From positions 514,001 through 578,000 of the forward strand of contig NZ_CP021768.1 of the NCBI RefSeq assembly GCF_002192255.1: a stretch of DNA of 64,000 nt, given 5' to 3'. Shown here piece after piece: positions 43,204 through 51,919 of this stretch. The stretch comes from Stenotrophomonas sp. WZN-1 (GTDB lineage: Bacteria; Pseudomonadota; Gammaproteobacteria; Xanthomonadales; Xanthomonadaceae). The notes under the pieces are model-generated. The model was not told where the DNA came from. It saw nothing but the letters and a program-made list of their open reading frames with translations, and searched no databases. A program made the position numbers and the translations under genes. The first letter of the stretch is position 1, and each line of letters opens with the position of its first letter.

Positions 43204-43321
43204 GCAGGTTCTCCTGGGTTTCCGGGGGAGCCTCTACCCTGAACGTTTCAATGTTGCTGGCAGATCAAGGCCCCGTTCGGGTTTCGCAAAGCGGCCTGCC
43301 GGGGCCGGCCCGGCCAAGCCG

Positions 43322-43336
43322 GTACAATGGACGGCC
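43322..43336 (+). promoter_or_regulatory. Probable promoter -10 region of rsmC
   Basis: GTACAATGGACGGCC contains a TACAAT -10 hexamer 33 bases before the rsmC start. The same 15-mer precedes gph at 52746. Confidence 0.55.
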
Positions 43337-43360
43337 CTCACGCTTGAAGTACCCGCGCCG

Positions 43361-44425
43361 ATGGCCTCCAGCGACGACGCCCCCCTGCAGACCCTGTTCC
43401 TGCCGTTCTCCCAAGGTGCCCTGCGCTGGCCGGAGGGCCCGGTGGCCTTCCTGCGTGCCCGCGATGGCTGGCCGCTGCGCGAAGCGGCCGGCAACCGCGA
43501 GGTGCACTGCGAACAGAGCTTTGCCCCGTTCGCGCAGCCGCTGCAGCAGGCCGCCGGCTGGACCGTCAGCGGCCAGCTGGACGATGTGGCCGGCAAGGGC
43601 CGTTACCCGCTGGTGCTGGTGCTGCCACCGCGCCAGCGTGAAGAAGCCCGTGCGCTGTTCGCGCGCGCGCTGGCGCTGGTCGCCGAGGGCGGCCGTATCG
43701 TTGCCTGCCAGTCCAACAACGAAGGCGCGCGTTCGGGTGAAGGTGACCTCAAGCAGCTGACCGGCCTCGGTGGCTGCCTGACCAAGAACCACTGCCGCGT
43801 GTACTGGACCGCCCCGCTGCAGGGCCAGCACGACGCCGACCTGGCCAAGCGCTGGTCGGCGCTGGATGCGGTGCGCCCGATCATGGGCGGCCGCTTCCTC
43901 AGCCGCCCGGGCGTGTTCGCCTGGGACCGCATCGACCCGGCATCGGCGCTGCTGGCCGAGCACCTGCCGGCCGACCTGGCCGGACGCGCCGCCGATCTTG
44001 GCGCCGGCTACGGCTATCTGTCGCGCGAGCTGCTGGAACGCTGCCCGAAGATCACCGCACTGGACCTGTACGAAGCCGAGCAGCGCGCACTGGCACTGGC
44101 CGAGCTCAACTTGGCGCCGCCGCCGCGCGCGCTGCCGCTGCGCTTCCTGTGGCAGGACGTCACCGCCGGCATCGAGCCGGGCTACGACGTCATCATCAGC
44201 AACCCGCCGTTCCACACGCCGTCGCGTGCCGACCGCCCGGACATCGGCCAGCGCTTCATCGCCGTGGCCGCGCAGGCGCTGCGCCCGGGCGGGCGCCTGT
44301 ACGTGGTGGCCAACCGCCACCTGCCGTACGAGCACACCCTCAACGACAGCTTCGGTGCGGTGCGCGTGGTTGCCGAGCGCGACGGTTTCAAGCTGGTTGA
44401 AGCAGTGAAGGGGAAGGGCAAGTGA
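43361..44425 (+). CDS. rsmC: RsmC-like 16S rRNA (G1207-N2) methyltransferase
   Basis: 354 aa from MASSDDAPLQTLFLPF. The N-terminal inactive methyltransferase-like domain (about 1-170) is followed by a C-terminal class I SAM domain. The MTS signature is present: AADLGAGYGYLSRELL (SAM site), ALDLYEAEQRAL and the catalytic DVIISNPPFHTPSRAD (NPPF). The two-domain layout and length fit RsmC, although RlmG is a related alternative. It overlaps rsuA by 4 bases. Confidence 0.88.
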   Translation: MASSDDAPLQTLFLPFSQGALRWPEGPVAFLRARDGWPLREAAGNREVHCEQSFAPFAQPLQQAAGWTVSGQLDDVAGKGRYPLVLVLPPRQREEARALFARALALVAEGGRIVACQSNNEGARSGEGDLKQLTGLGGCLTKNHCRVYWTAPLQGQHDADLAKRWSALDAVRPIMGGRFLSRPGVFAWDRIDPASALLAEHLPADLAGRAADLGAGYGYLSRELLERCPKITALDLYEAEQRALALAELNLAPPPRALPLRFLWQDVTAGIEPGYDVIISNPPFHTPSRADRPDIGQRFIAVAAQALRPGGRLYVVANRHLPYEHTLNDSFGAVRVVAERDGFKLVEAVKGKGK

Positions 44426-45123
44426 AGCTGGTCAAGCTCATCGCCAACCTGGGCTATGGCAGCCGCAAGCAGGTGCAGTGGATGTTCCGCGAAGGCCGCG
44501 TCACCGATGCCGACGGCGAAGTGCTGTACGCCGATGACCAGGTGCCGCACGAGGCGATCCGCGTCGATGGCGAGCCGCTGGACCCGCCGGTGGGGCTGTC
44601 GATCGCGCTGCACAAGCCGGCCGGCTACACCTGTTCGACCAAGGACACCGGCCGCCTGATCTACGACCTGCTGCCGCCGCGCTTCCGCGACCGCGACCCG
44701 GTGCTGTCCACGGTGGGCCGCCTCGACCGCGAGACCAGTGGCCTGCTGCTGCTGACCGACGATGGCAGCCTGCTGCACCGGATCATCTCGCCGAAGTCGA
44801 AGCTGCCGAAGGTCTATGAGGTCGAGTTGAGCGACGACCTGCGCGGCGACGAGGTAGCGCTGTTCGCCAGCGGTACGCTGATGCTGGAGTCCGAGAAGAC
44901 GCCCCTGCTGCCGGCTGAACTCGAAGTGCTGGAGGCGCGTCGTGCGCGCCTGGTGCTGCATGAAGGCCGCTACCATCAGGTACGCCGCATGTTCGCCGCC
45001 ACCGGCAACCACGTGCAGGCCCTGCATCGCAGCCGCGTCGGCGGGCTGGACCTGCAGGGGCTGGACGAAGGGCAATGGCGGCAGCTCACTTCCACCGACC
45101 TGGATACGCTGTTCGCTCCATGA
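44422..45123 (+). CDS. rsuA: 16S rRNA pseudouridine(516) synthase RsuA
   Basis: 233 aa from a GTG in a GTGA overlap with rsmC. An S4 RNA-binding domain comes first (KLIANLGYGSRKQVQWMFREGRVTDADG). The RsuA-family catalytic motif GRLDRETSGLLLLTDDG has the nucleophilic Asp, and KVYEVEL and GRYHQVRRMFAATGNHVQALHR follow. RluE/RluB family members are alternatives; length and S4 domain favour RsuA. The neighbouring rRNA methyltransferase supports a ribosome-modification operon. Confidence 0.88.
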   Translation: MKLVKLIANLGYGSRKQVQWMFREGRVTDADGEVLYADDQVPHEAIRVDGEPLDPPVGLSIALHKPAGYTCSTKDTGRLIYDLLPPRFRDRDPVLSTVGRLDRETSGLLLLTDDGSLLHRIISPKSKLPKVYEVELSDDLRGDEVALFASGTLMLESEKTPLLPAELEVLEARRARLVLHEGRYHQVRRMFAATGNHVQALHRSRVGGLDLQGLDEGQWRQLTSTDLDTLFAP

Positions 45124-45803
45124 CCACCATCGCCGCGCTGCCGTTCCTGCCCGACGCCGTCATCTTCGACATGGACGGCCTGATGATCGACAGCGAGCGC
45201 GTCTCGCTGGCCTGCTGGAGCGAGGCCGCCGACGAATTCGGGCTGGGCCTGGACGAGGCGGTGTTCCTGCGCATGGTCGGCCTCGGCGACCGTGATACGC
45301 ACGCGCTGCTGCGAGCGCAGGGCATCGAGGACAGCGTGATCGACGCGGTGGCGGCACGTTGCCATGAGCTGTACGAAGCACGCACGCAGACCGGGCTGCC
45401 GTTGCGGCCGGGCATCCTGGAGCTGCTGGAGCTGCTGAAGGCGCACGCGGTACCGCGTGCGGTGGCGACCACCACGCGGCAGCCGCGCGCCAACCGCAAG
45501 CTGGCGGCCGCAGGCCTGCTGCCGTACTTCGATGCCGTGATCACCAGTGGTGACGTGGCGCGGCCGAAGCCGGCGCCGGACATCTACCTGTTGGCCGCAC
45601 AGCGGCTGGGCCAGGCGCCCGAGCGCTGCCTGGCGCTGGAAGACTCACCGGCCGGCACGCGCGCCGCACTGGCGGCCGGCATGACCGTGATCCAGGTGCC
45701 TGACCTGGTGCATCCGGATGAGGATCTGCGCGCACTGGGCCACCGCATCGTCGGCTCGCTGGTGGACGCGCACGCGCTGCTGCTGCCGCTGCTGCCGAAA
45801 TAA
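45120..45803 (+). CDS. HAD-superfamily phosphatase (beta-phosphoglucomutase-like)
   Basis: 227 aa from the ATG of an ATGA overlap with rsuA. HAD motif I DAVIFDMDGLMIDSE; motif II ATTTRQ; motif III/IV ARPKPAPDIYLLAAQRLG and CLALEDSPAGTRAALAAGM. The alpha-helical cap between residues 25 and 90 puts it in the subclass I YniC/PGMB group, which dephosphorylates sugar phosphates. Exact substrate unknown. Confidence 0.9.
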   Translation: MTTIAALPFLPDAVIFDMDGLMIDSERVSLACWSEAADEFGLGLDEAVFLRMVGLGDRDTHALLRAQGIEDSVIDAVAARCHELYEARTQTGLPLRPGILELLELLKAHAVPRAVATTTRQPRANRKLAAAGLLPYFDAVITSGDVARPKPAPDIYLLAAQRLGQAPERCLALEDSPAGTRAALAAGMTVIQVPDLVHPDEDLRALGHRIVGSLVDAHALLLPLLPK

Positions 45804-45808
45804 GGTCG

Positions 45809-45906
45809 GTGCCGACCGCTGGTCGGCACTCTTTACTGCTTTGGTGGGTGCCAACCTTGGTTGGCACACCCCAATGCCCCGGTGGGTGCCGACCGTTGGT
45901 CGGCAC
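45809..45906. repeat. Cluster of three REP-like hairpins
   Basis: Perfect hairpins at 45809-45829 (GTGCCGACC-GCT-GGTCGGCAC), 45848-45867 (GTGCCAACC-TT-GGTTGGCAC) and 45886-45906 (GTGCCGACC-GTT-GGTCGGCAC). The last two are preceded by GGTGG. They fill the convergent gap between the HAD and fabB genes. Confidence 0.85.
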
Positions 45907-45917
45907 ACCTGCCCCCA

Positions 45918-47126
45918 TCACACCCGCCCGAACACCAGCGCGGCGTTGGTGCCACCGAAGCCGAAGCTGTTGGACATCACCGTGTCCAGCTTCTGCTCGC
46001 GGCTCTCGCGCAGGATCGGGAAATCCACCACCTTCGGGTCCAGCTCGCCGATGTTGGCCGAACCGGCGACGAAGCCATCGCGCATCATCAGCAGGCAGTA
46101 GATCGCCTCGTGCACGCTGGCCGCACCCAGTGAATGGCCGGAAAGCGCCTTGGTCGAGGACAGCGGCGGCACGGCATCGCCGAACACTTCGCGGATCGCG
46201 TTGAGCTCGGTGACGTCGCCCAGCGGGGTCGAGGTGCCGTGGGTGTTGAGATAGTCCAGCGGACGATCCACGCCCTGCAGCGCCATCTTCATGCAGCGCA
46301 CCGCGCCTTCGCCGGACGGGGCGACCATGTCGGCGCCATCGGAGGTCACGCCATAGCCGATCAGCTCGGCATGGATGTGCGCGCCGCGTGCGACGGCGTG
46401 GTCGTAATCCTCCAGCACCAGCATGCCGCCGCCACCGGCGATGACGAAGCCGTCGCGGTCCTTGTCGTACGGGCGCGAGGCGCTGGCCGGGGTGTCGTTG
46501 AAGCTGGTCGACAGCGCGCCCATCGCGTCGAACATCACGCTCATCGACCAGTGCAGGTCTTCGCCACCCCCGGCGAACATGATGTCCTGCGCGCCATGGC
46601 GGATCATGTCCGCGGCGGCGCCGATGCAGTGTGCCGAGGTGGCGCAGGCGGCCGACAGCGAGTAGCTGACGCCCTTGATCTGGTAGGCGGTGGCCAGGCA
46701 GGCCGAGACCGTCGAGCACATCGTGCGCGGCACCATGTACGGGCCGACCTTGCGCACACCACGTTCGCGCAGCAGGTCGACCGCGCCGATCTGCCATTCG
46801 CTGGAGCCGCCGCCGGAACCGGCGATCAGCCCGGTGCGCAGGTTGCTGACCTGCTCGGGGCTGAGCCCGGCATCGGCGATGGCATCGCGCATGGACAGGT
46901 AGGCGAAGGCCGCCGCATCGCTCATGAAGCGCTTCTGCTTGCGGTCGATCAGCGCGTCCAGGTCGAGGTCGACGCGACCGCCGACCTGGCTGCGCAGGCC
47001 CGCCTCGGCGTGGTCGGCCAGGGCGGTGATGCCCGGGCGCCCTTCGCGCAGCGCAGCCGAAACGGTATCCAGATCATTGCCGAGGCAGGACGTGATGCCC
47101 ATGCCGGTGATGACGACGCGACGCAT
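45918..47126 (-). CDS. fabB: 3-oxoacyl-ACP synthase I FabB
   Basis: 402 aa. The condensing-enzyme triad is visible: the nucleophilic Cys in [14 protein letters not shown], His in [12 protein letters not shown] and His in [14 protein letters not shown]. The C-terminus [16 protein letters not shown] is typical. FabB elongates the cis-unsaturated intermediate made by FabA. Its ATG overlaps the fabA stop by one base (TGATG), giving the classic fabA-fabB coupling for unsaturated fatty acid synthesis. Confidence 0.97.
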   Translation of the reverse strand: MRRVVITGMGITSCLGNDLDTVSAALREGRPGITALADHAEAGLRSQVGGRVDLDLDALIDRKQKRFMSDAAAFAYLSMRDAIADAGLSPEQVSNLRTGLIAGSGGGSSEWQIGAVDLLRERGVRKVGPYMVPRTMCSTVSACLATAYQIKGVSYSLSAACATSAHCIGAAADMIRHGAQDIMFAGGGEDLHWSMSVMFDAMGALSTSFNDTPASASRPYDKDRDGFVIAGGGGMLVLEDYDHAVARGAHIHAELIGYGVTSDGADMVAPSGEGAVRCMKMALQGVDRPLDYLNTHGTSTPLGDVTELNAIREVFGDAVPPLSSTKALSGHSLGAASVHEAIYCLLMMRDGFVAGSANIGELDPKVVDFPILRESREQKLDTVMSNSFGFGGTNAALVFGRV

Positions 47127-47641
47127 CAGAAGCTCCCGGTTTCAGTGAACAGGCCGACGCGCAGATCGCGCGCGCTATAGATTTCGCGGTCATCCACGTA
47201 CATGCGGGCGTCCGACTGGGCCATCACCAGCTTGCGGTTGATGACCCGGCTGATGTCGATCTCGTAACGCACGAGCTTCGCGTCCGGCAGCACCTGGCCG
47301 GTGAACTTCACCTCGCCGCAGCCCAGTGCGCGGCCCTTGCCGGGGGCGCCCAGCCAGGTCAGGAAGAAGCCGGTCAGCTGCCACATGGCATCCAGGCCCA
47401 GGCAGCCGGGCATCACCGGGTCACCGATGAAGTGGCAGCCGAAGAACCACAGGTCCGGGCGGATATCCAGCTCGGCGCGTACCATGCCCTTGCCATGCGG
47501 TCCGCCGTCCTCGCGGATGTCGGTGATGCGGTCGAACATCAGCATCGGATCGTTGGGCAAACGGCCGGCGGCGGTGCCGAACAGTTCACCGCGTGCGCTG
47601 GCCAGCAGCTGTTCGCGGTTGAACGCGTGGAGACGGGTCAT
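47126..47641 (-). CDS. fabA: 3-hydroxydecanoyl-ACP dehydratase/isomerase FabA
   Basis: 171 aa from [20 protein letters not shown]. The hot-dog active site is present: [24 protein letters not shown] contains the catalytic His and, 14 residues later, the Asp. [11 protein letters not shown] is also conserved. It introduces the cis double bond at C10. The 191-base gap upstream to dinB contains a 10-bp direct repeat CAACCGTACG/CAACCGTAGT (47721-47740) that may be regulatory. Confidence 0.97.
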   Translation of the reverse strand: MTRLHAFNREQLLASARGELFGTAAGRLPNDPMLMFDRITDIREDGGPHGKGMVRAELDIRPDLWFFGCHFIGDPVMPGCLGLDAMWQLTGFFLTWLGAPGKGRALGCGEVKFTGQVLPDAKLVRYEIDISRVINRKLVMAQSDARMYVDDREIYSARDLRVGLFTETGSF

Positions 47642-47832
47642 GAAGCACAATCCTGGAAGCGGGGAAACGGGAAAACAAGTCCTCGAGGATGCCCGTGGAA
47701 ACTGTGCCGATCAAACATTTCAACCGTACGCAACCGTAGTGTTTTCAAGGGAATACGCGCATCCTGTTGATGTGCAACGACCATACTTCGGCGTGTGGCC
47801 CGTTCGGCACGCCCCCGCCTTTTCCGCCTGAC

Positions 47833-48927
47833 ATGACCCGACTGCGCAAGATCATCCACGTTGACATGGACGCGTTCTACGCGTCGGTGGAGCAGCGCGA
47901 CGATCCGTCACTGCGCGGCAAGCCGGTGGTTGTGGCATGGCGCGGCGCGCGCTCGGTGGTATGCGCGGCCTCGTACGAGGCGCGCGTGTTCGGCGTGCGT
48001 TCGGCGATGCCCGCCGTGCGTGCCGAGCGCCTGTGCCCGGATGCGATCTTCGTGCCGCCGGACTTCGCACGTTACAAGGCGGTGTCACAGCAGGTACGCG
48101 CGATCTTCCTGCGCCACACCGACCTGGTTGAGCCGTTGTCGCTGGACGAGGCCTACCTGGATGTGACCGAGCCGAAGAGCGGCATCGAACTGGCCACCGA
48201 CATCGCCCGCACGATCCGCACCCAGATCCGTGAGGAAACCCACCTGACCGCTTCAGCCGGGATCGCGCCGAACAAGTTCCTGGCCAAGATCGCCTCGGAC
48301 TGGCGCAAGCCCGACGGCCAGTTCGTGATTCCACCGCAGCGGGTGGATGCGTTCCTGCTGCCGCTGCCGGTGAACCGCGTGCCCGGCGTCGGCAAGGTGA
48401 TGGAAGGCAAGCTGGCCGCGCGCGGCATCGTCACCTGCGGTGACCTGCGGCAGTGGGCGCTGATTGACCTGGAAGAGGCGTTTGGCAGCTTCGGCCGCAG
48501 CCTGTACAACCGCGCACGCGGCATCGACGAGCGCCCGGTGGAACCGGACCAGCAGGTGCAGTCGATTTCCTCGGAGGACACCTTCGCCGAGGACCTGCCA
48601 CTGGAAGACCTGGGCGAGGCGATCGTGCAGCTGGCGGAGAAAACCTGGAACGCTACGCGCAAGACTGAACGTGTCGGCCACACCGTGGTACTGAAACTGA
48701 AGACCGCGCAGTTCCGCATCCTCACCCGCAGCTTCACCCCCGAGCGCCCGCCCGAGTCGATGGAAGAACTGCGCGACATCGCCCTGGCCCTGCGCGCCCG
48801 CGTCGACCTGCCGGCCGAGACCCGCTATCGGCTGGTGGGTGTCGGGCTTGGTGGGTTCCGCGAAAAGGAGCCGGTGGTGCAGGGCGAGTTGTTCGAGCAC
48901 GACATGAACAATCCCACAGATACCTAA
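47833..48927 (+). CDS. dinB: DNA polymerase IV DinB
   Basis: 364 aa from MTRLRKIIHVDMDAFYASVEQRD; the upstream in-frame extension lacks conservation. Y-family catalytic carboxylates: DMDAFY and LSLDEAYLDV. HhH region VNRVPGVGKVMEGKL, little-finger domain VQSISSEDTFAEDL. The C-terminal VQGELFE may serve as the beta-clamp contact. It performs error-prone translesion synthesis. No LexA box is obvious immediately upstream. Confidence 0.96.
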   Translation: MTRLRKIIHVDMDAFYASVEQRDDPSLRGKPVVVAWRGARSVVCAASYEARVFGVRSAMPAVRAERLCPDAIFVPPDFARYKAVSQQVRAIFLRHTDLVEPLSLDEAYLDVTEPKSGIELATDIARTIRTQIREETHLTASAGIAPNKFLAKIASDWRKPDGQFVIPPQRVDAFLLPLPVNRVPGVGKVMEGKLAARGIVTCGDLRQWALIDLEEAFGSFGRSLYNRARGIDERPVEPDQQVQSISSEDTFAEDLPLEDLGEAIVQLAEKTWNATRKTERVGHTVVLKLKTAQFRILTRSFTPERPPESMEELRDIALALRARVDLPAETRYRLVGVGLGGFREKEPVVQGELFEHDMNNPTDT

Positions 48928-48939
48928 TCATCAAACAGT

Positions 48940-48978
48940 GGGGTCAGAGCCCGTTGCGAAGCAACGGGCTGTGACCCG
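48940..48978 (+). terminator. Hairpin after dinB, terminator-like, GGGGTCAGAG type
   Basis: Arms 48940-48957 and 48961-48978 (GGGGTCAGAGCCCGTTGC and its complement with one mismatch) around GAA. It shares the GGGGTCAGAG start with the perfect terminator at 11977, but no T-tract follows. Confidence 0.6.
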
Positions 48979-48998
48979 TGCCGACCAACGGTCGGCAC
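48978..48998. repeat. REP-like hairpin, GCCGACC type
   Basis: GTGCCGACC-AAC-GGTCGGCAC followed by CCACC. It is the second module of the composite repeat that fills the 311-base gap 48928-49238, in which no gene is seen. Confidence 0.75.
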
Positions 48999-49043
48999 CC
49001 ACCATCAGCAGTAGGTTCCGACAGTTAGCGGGAAACTGTCGAA

Positions 49044-49145
49044 GGCGGGGTGGGTCCGGTTGCGGGGGCGTGAGCCGCATGGATGCGGCGACCGAGCTTA
49101 CATGGACGTACTTGCAGCGCCCCCCGCAACCGGACCCACCCCGCC
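49044..49145 (+). repeat. Branched inverted-repeat element, copy B
   Basis: Outer arms 49044-49068 and 49121-49145 are perfectly complementary over 25 bp. The inner hairpin is GCCGCAT-GG-ATGCGGC (49074-49089), shorter than in copies A, C and D but still self-complementary. A tail of TGCTGTTGC repeats (about 49165-49200) and a GCAGGGC-GCA-GCCCTGC hairpin (49204-49220) follow, as after copy A. Confidence 0.85.
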
Positions 49146-49238
49146 CACCCTCAGGAAACCAGCTTCTGCTGTTGCTTCGGCTGTTGCTGTTGCCTCTGCG
49201 GGTGCAGGGCGCAGCCCTGCAAAAGAAAACCGCCTACC

Positions 49239-50150
49239 TCATGGCCACTGCATCTCGCCCTTGGCCACCTTCGCACTCAGTTCCAGCGATGCCACGCCGT
49301 CCAGCTTCGGGTAGCGCGCCTGCATCGCCTTCACCAGCGCCGCACTGTCCTTGGCCTTTGCCGTCTCGGCGTCGAATGCACGGATGTAGTCCGCGGTGAA
49401 GCGCAGCGCACTGGCATCCAGCGCCGCACCCGGCGCGTAATGCCCCGGCACCACTACCTTCGGCTTCAGTGCCTGCAACCGCTGCAGGGTCTGCAGCCAG
49501 TCGGTGTGCGACTTCGGCGTCTGCGTGTCGGCCATCCACACGTGTTCACCGGCCACCACCGGAATGCCACCGACGATCGCGCGCAGCGACGGCACCCACA
49601 GCACCGTGCGGTCCGGCGTGGGTCCATCCAGGCCGATCAGCGGCAGGCGCTGGCCTTCCAGCTGCAGGGCATCGCCGTCCAGCACCTGCGGCACCACGAT
49701 GCGCGCGGGCACGTCGGCACCCATCTTCGGTCCCCAGTAGGCCAGCTTGCCGGCCTGGGTCTGCTGGATGTGGGCGACGGTCTGCGCGGTGGCAACGATG
49801 CGTGCCTGCGGGAACGCGTCCTGCACGGTGGCCAGGCCGAAGTAGTAATCCGGATCACCGTGGCTGATGTAGATCGTGGTCAGCTGCTTGCCGCTGGCGC
49901 GGATCAGCTCGACCAGCTTGCGCGCGTCACTGGCACCAAACTGCGCATTGACCAGGATCGCGTCGCGGTGGCCTTCGATCAGCACCGAGGACACCGAGAA
50001 CATCGCCTGCGGGCCGGGATGGAAGGTCTGCAGGTGCAGCTGGGATTTCGTCGCCGTGGTCGGCGCTGCGGTGGCCGGCGCGGCCAGCAGTGGCGCACTG
50101 GTGAAGGTGGCGGCCAGGGCGAGGGGAAGCAGCAGGGCAGCGGTACGCAT
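49239..50150 (-). CDS. Exported metallo-beta-lactamase-fold protein with atypical metal motif
   Basis: 303 aa. Signal peptide MRTAALLLPLALAATFTSAPLLA. The MBL-fold order is recognisable: SSVLIEGHRDAILVNAQFG, then TIYISHGDPDYYFGL at the position of HxHxDH, VVPGHYAPG for the distal His, and a PQVLDGDALQLEGQRLPLIGL mid-strand. The motif reads H-x-D-x-D-Y, so the second and third histidines are replaced. Hydrolase activity is therefore uncertain; a one-metal site or another reaction is possible. Confidence 0.85.
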   Translation of the reverse strand: MRTAALLLPLALAATFTSAPLLAAPATAAPTTATKSQLHLQTFHPGPQAMFSVSSVLIEGHRDAILVNAQFGASDARKLVELIRASGKQLTTIYISHGDPDYYFGLATVQDAFPQARIVATAQTVAHIQQTQAGKLAYWGPKMGADVPARIVVPQVLDGDALQLEGQRLPLIGLDGPTPDRTVLWVPSLRAIVGGIPVVAGEHVWMADTQTPKSHTDWLQTLQRLQALKPKVVVPGHYAPGAALDASALRFTADYIRAFDAETAKAKDSAALVKAMQARYPKLDGVASLELSAKVAKGEMQWP

Positions 50151-50163
50151 CGGAATTCCTTGT

Positions 50164-50225
50164 GTAGCGCCGAGCCAATGCCCGGCTGCAGGTTCGCGTA
50201 GCGCCGAGCGCAGGCTCGGCGCTAC
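50164..50225. repeat. Two SMAG-like elements
   Basis: A degenerate GTAGCGCCGAGCCAATGCCCGGC at 50164-50186 and a perfect palindrome 50198-50225 with GTAG at one end and CTAC at the other (GTAGCGCCGAGC ... GCTCGGCGCTAC). Located between two co-directional minus-strand genes. Confidence 0.75.
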
Positions 50226-50241
50226 AAGGGACGCACGTGGA

Positions 50242-50880
50242 TCAATACGCCGCGGTGATGATCTGCTTCGGATACGCGTGCGCTTCCAGCTCGGCGACGA
50301 ACGCCGCGCCGTAGTCGGCGTAGCTGATGCGGCTGTGGCCGCTGGCGTCGGCCAGGAACGCCTTGGGCTGCACGCGGTACTGGCCGCGCTCTTCGCCCGG
50401 GCCGATTTCGGCGGCTGGCGAGAAGAAGGTCCAGTCCAGGTCATCCACCGCCTGCAGGCGGTTGAACGCCTCACGGTGGGCCAGTGCATACGGCTTGTAG
50501 GCCTCCGGGAAGGTGGGGGTATCGACCAGCTGCACGCCGGGCGCGACTTCCAGGCTGCCGGCGCCACCGACCACCACCAGGCGCGGCACTCCGGCCTTGC
50601 GTGCGGCGGCGGCCAGCTGCGCGGCAACCTCGCCCACGCGGCCGATGTCATCGCCCGGGCGCGGGCCGTAGGCGCTGGCCAGTACGTCGTGGCCGGCGAT
50701 GGCAGCGACCAGGGCGTCCGGGTCATCCAGCGAGGCGATCACCGGATGGGCACCGGCCAGTTCAGCCGGAAGGTCCTGTGCGTTGCGCACGATGGCGGTG
50801 AGTTCGTGGCCGCGGGCCAGCGCGTGGCGGGCGATCTGGCGGCCGATGTTGCCGGTGGAACCAACGAGGGCGATCTTCAT
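50242..50880 (-). CDS. NAD(P)-binding Rossmann-fold oxidoreductase (NmrA/YwnB-like atypical SDR)
   Basis: 212 aa. MKIALVGSTGNIGRQIARHALARGHELTAIVRN is the nucleotide-binding start with GxxGxxG. LVVVGGAGSLEVAPG and LDWTFFSPAAEIGPGE are typical of the atypical SDR group related to flavin/biliverdin reductase B. Likely an NADPH-dependent reductase or redox sensor. It is divergent from a LysR regulator that probably controls it. Confidence 0.9.
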   Translation of the reverse strand: MKIALVGSTGNIGRQIARHALARGHELTAIVRNAQDLPAELAGAHPVIASLDDPDALVAAIAGHDVLASAYGPRPGDDIGRVGEVAAQLAAAARKAGVPRLVVVGGAGSLEVAPGVQLVDTPTFPEAYKPYALAHREAFNRLQAVDDLDWTFFSPAAEIGPGEERGQYRVQPKAFLADASGHSRISYADYGAAFVAELEAHAYPKQIITAAY

Positions 50881-50989
50881 GGCAGGACTCCGTGGGGCGG
50901 TGTGGGGGTGGGAATGGGGCCACTCTAGGCCGCTGCAGTCGCTCGAAAAACAGCGTATAACGCGATTGTTTGTTGCATGGATCGAGCAT

Positions 50990-51919
50990 ATGGACCGATT
51001 GACCGCCATGACCGTGTTCGTCGAGGTCGCCGAGCGCGGCAGCCTGACCGCGGCCGCCGAGGTGCTGGACATGTCACGGGCGATGGTCAGCCGCTACCTG
51101 GCCGAGGTCGAGGGCTGGCTGGGCGCGCGCCTGCTGCACCGGACCACGCGCCGGGTCAGCCTGACCGGCCCGGGCGAGGCGGCGCTGGCGCGCTTCCGGC
51201 AGATGCTGGCGATCGGTGAGGAACTGCAGGGCGAGCTGGCCAGCGATGATCCCGAGCCGCACGGCACGCTGCGGGTGACTGCCAGCGTCTCGTTCGGGCA
51301 GAGTCACCTGGCGCGGGCGGTGGCCGGCTTTGTTGCGCGCCATCCGGCGGCACGCATCGAGCTGCTGCTGGTCGACCGCACGGTGAACCTGGTGGAGGAG
51401 CGGGTGGACCTGGCGGTGCGTATCGCGCGCCAGATCGACCCCAGCCTGATCGCGCGGCGGCTGGCCACGTGCCGCTCGGTGCTGTGCGCGACGCCGTCCT
51501 ACCTGCAGGCACGCGGCACGCCGACCGCTCCCGAGCACCTGGCCGCGCACAACTGCCTGACCCATCACTACGTCGGCAAGAGCCTGTGGCAGCTGCACCG
51601 CGATGGTCGTTCGCTGTCGGTGGCGGTAGGTGGCAACATCAGCGCCAACGAGGCCTCGCTGCTGCTGGAGGCGGTGCGCGCCGGTGCCGGCATCGCCATG
51701 CTGCCGATCTACCAGGTGGCGCCGCTGCTGCGCAGTGGCGAGCTGATCAAACTGCTGCCCGGATTCAGTCTGGACGAACTCGGCATTCATGCCGTGTACG
51801 CATCACGGCGCCAGCAGCCCGCTATCATGCGCCGATTCCTGGACTACCTGGCCGAGTGTTTCGCCAGCCCGGCCTTCCAGGATCTGGATTGGCGCCCACC
51901 GGGCAAGGAGAACACATGA
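50990..51919 (+). CDS. LysR family transcriptional regulator
   Basis: 309 aa from MDRLTAMTVFVEVAERGSLTAAAEVLDMSRAMVSRYLAEVEGWLGARLLHRTTRR, the LysR helix-turn-helix. The effector domain contains GTLRVTASVSFGQSHLARAV and VDLAVRIARQIDPSLIARRLA. It belongs to the same CrgA-like branch as the LysR at 27504. It overlaps the following methyltransferase gene by 4 bases (ATGA) and is divergent from the SDR gene across 109 bases. Confidence 0.94.
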   Translation: MDRLTAMTVFVEVAERGSLTAAAEVLDMSRAMVSRYLAEVEGWLGARLLHRTTRRVSLTGPGEAALARFRQMLAIGEELQGELASDDPEPHGTLRVTASVSFGQSHLARAVAGFVARHPAARIELLLVDRTVNLVEERVDLAVRIARQIDPSLIARRLATCRSVLCATPSYLQARGTPTAPEHLAAHNCLTHHYVGKSLWQLHRDGRSLSVAVGGNISANEASLLLEAVRAGAGIAMLPIYQVAPLLRSGELIKLLPGFSLDELGIHAVYASRRQQPAIMRRFLDYLAECFASPAFQDLDWRPPGKENT

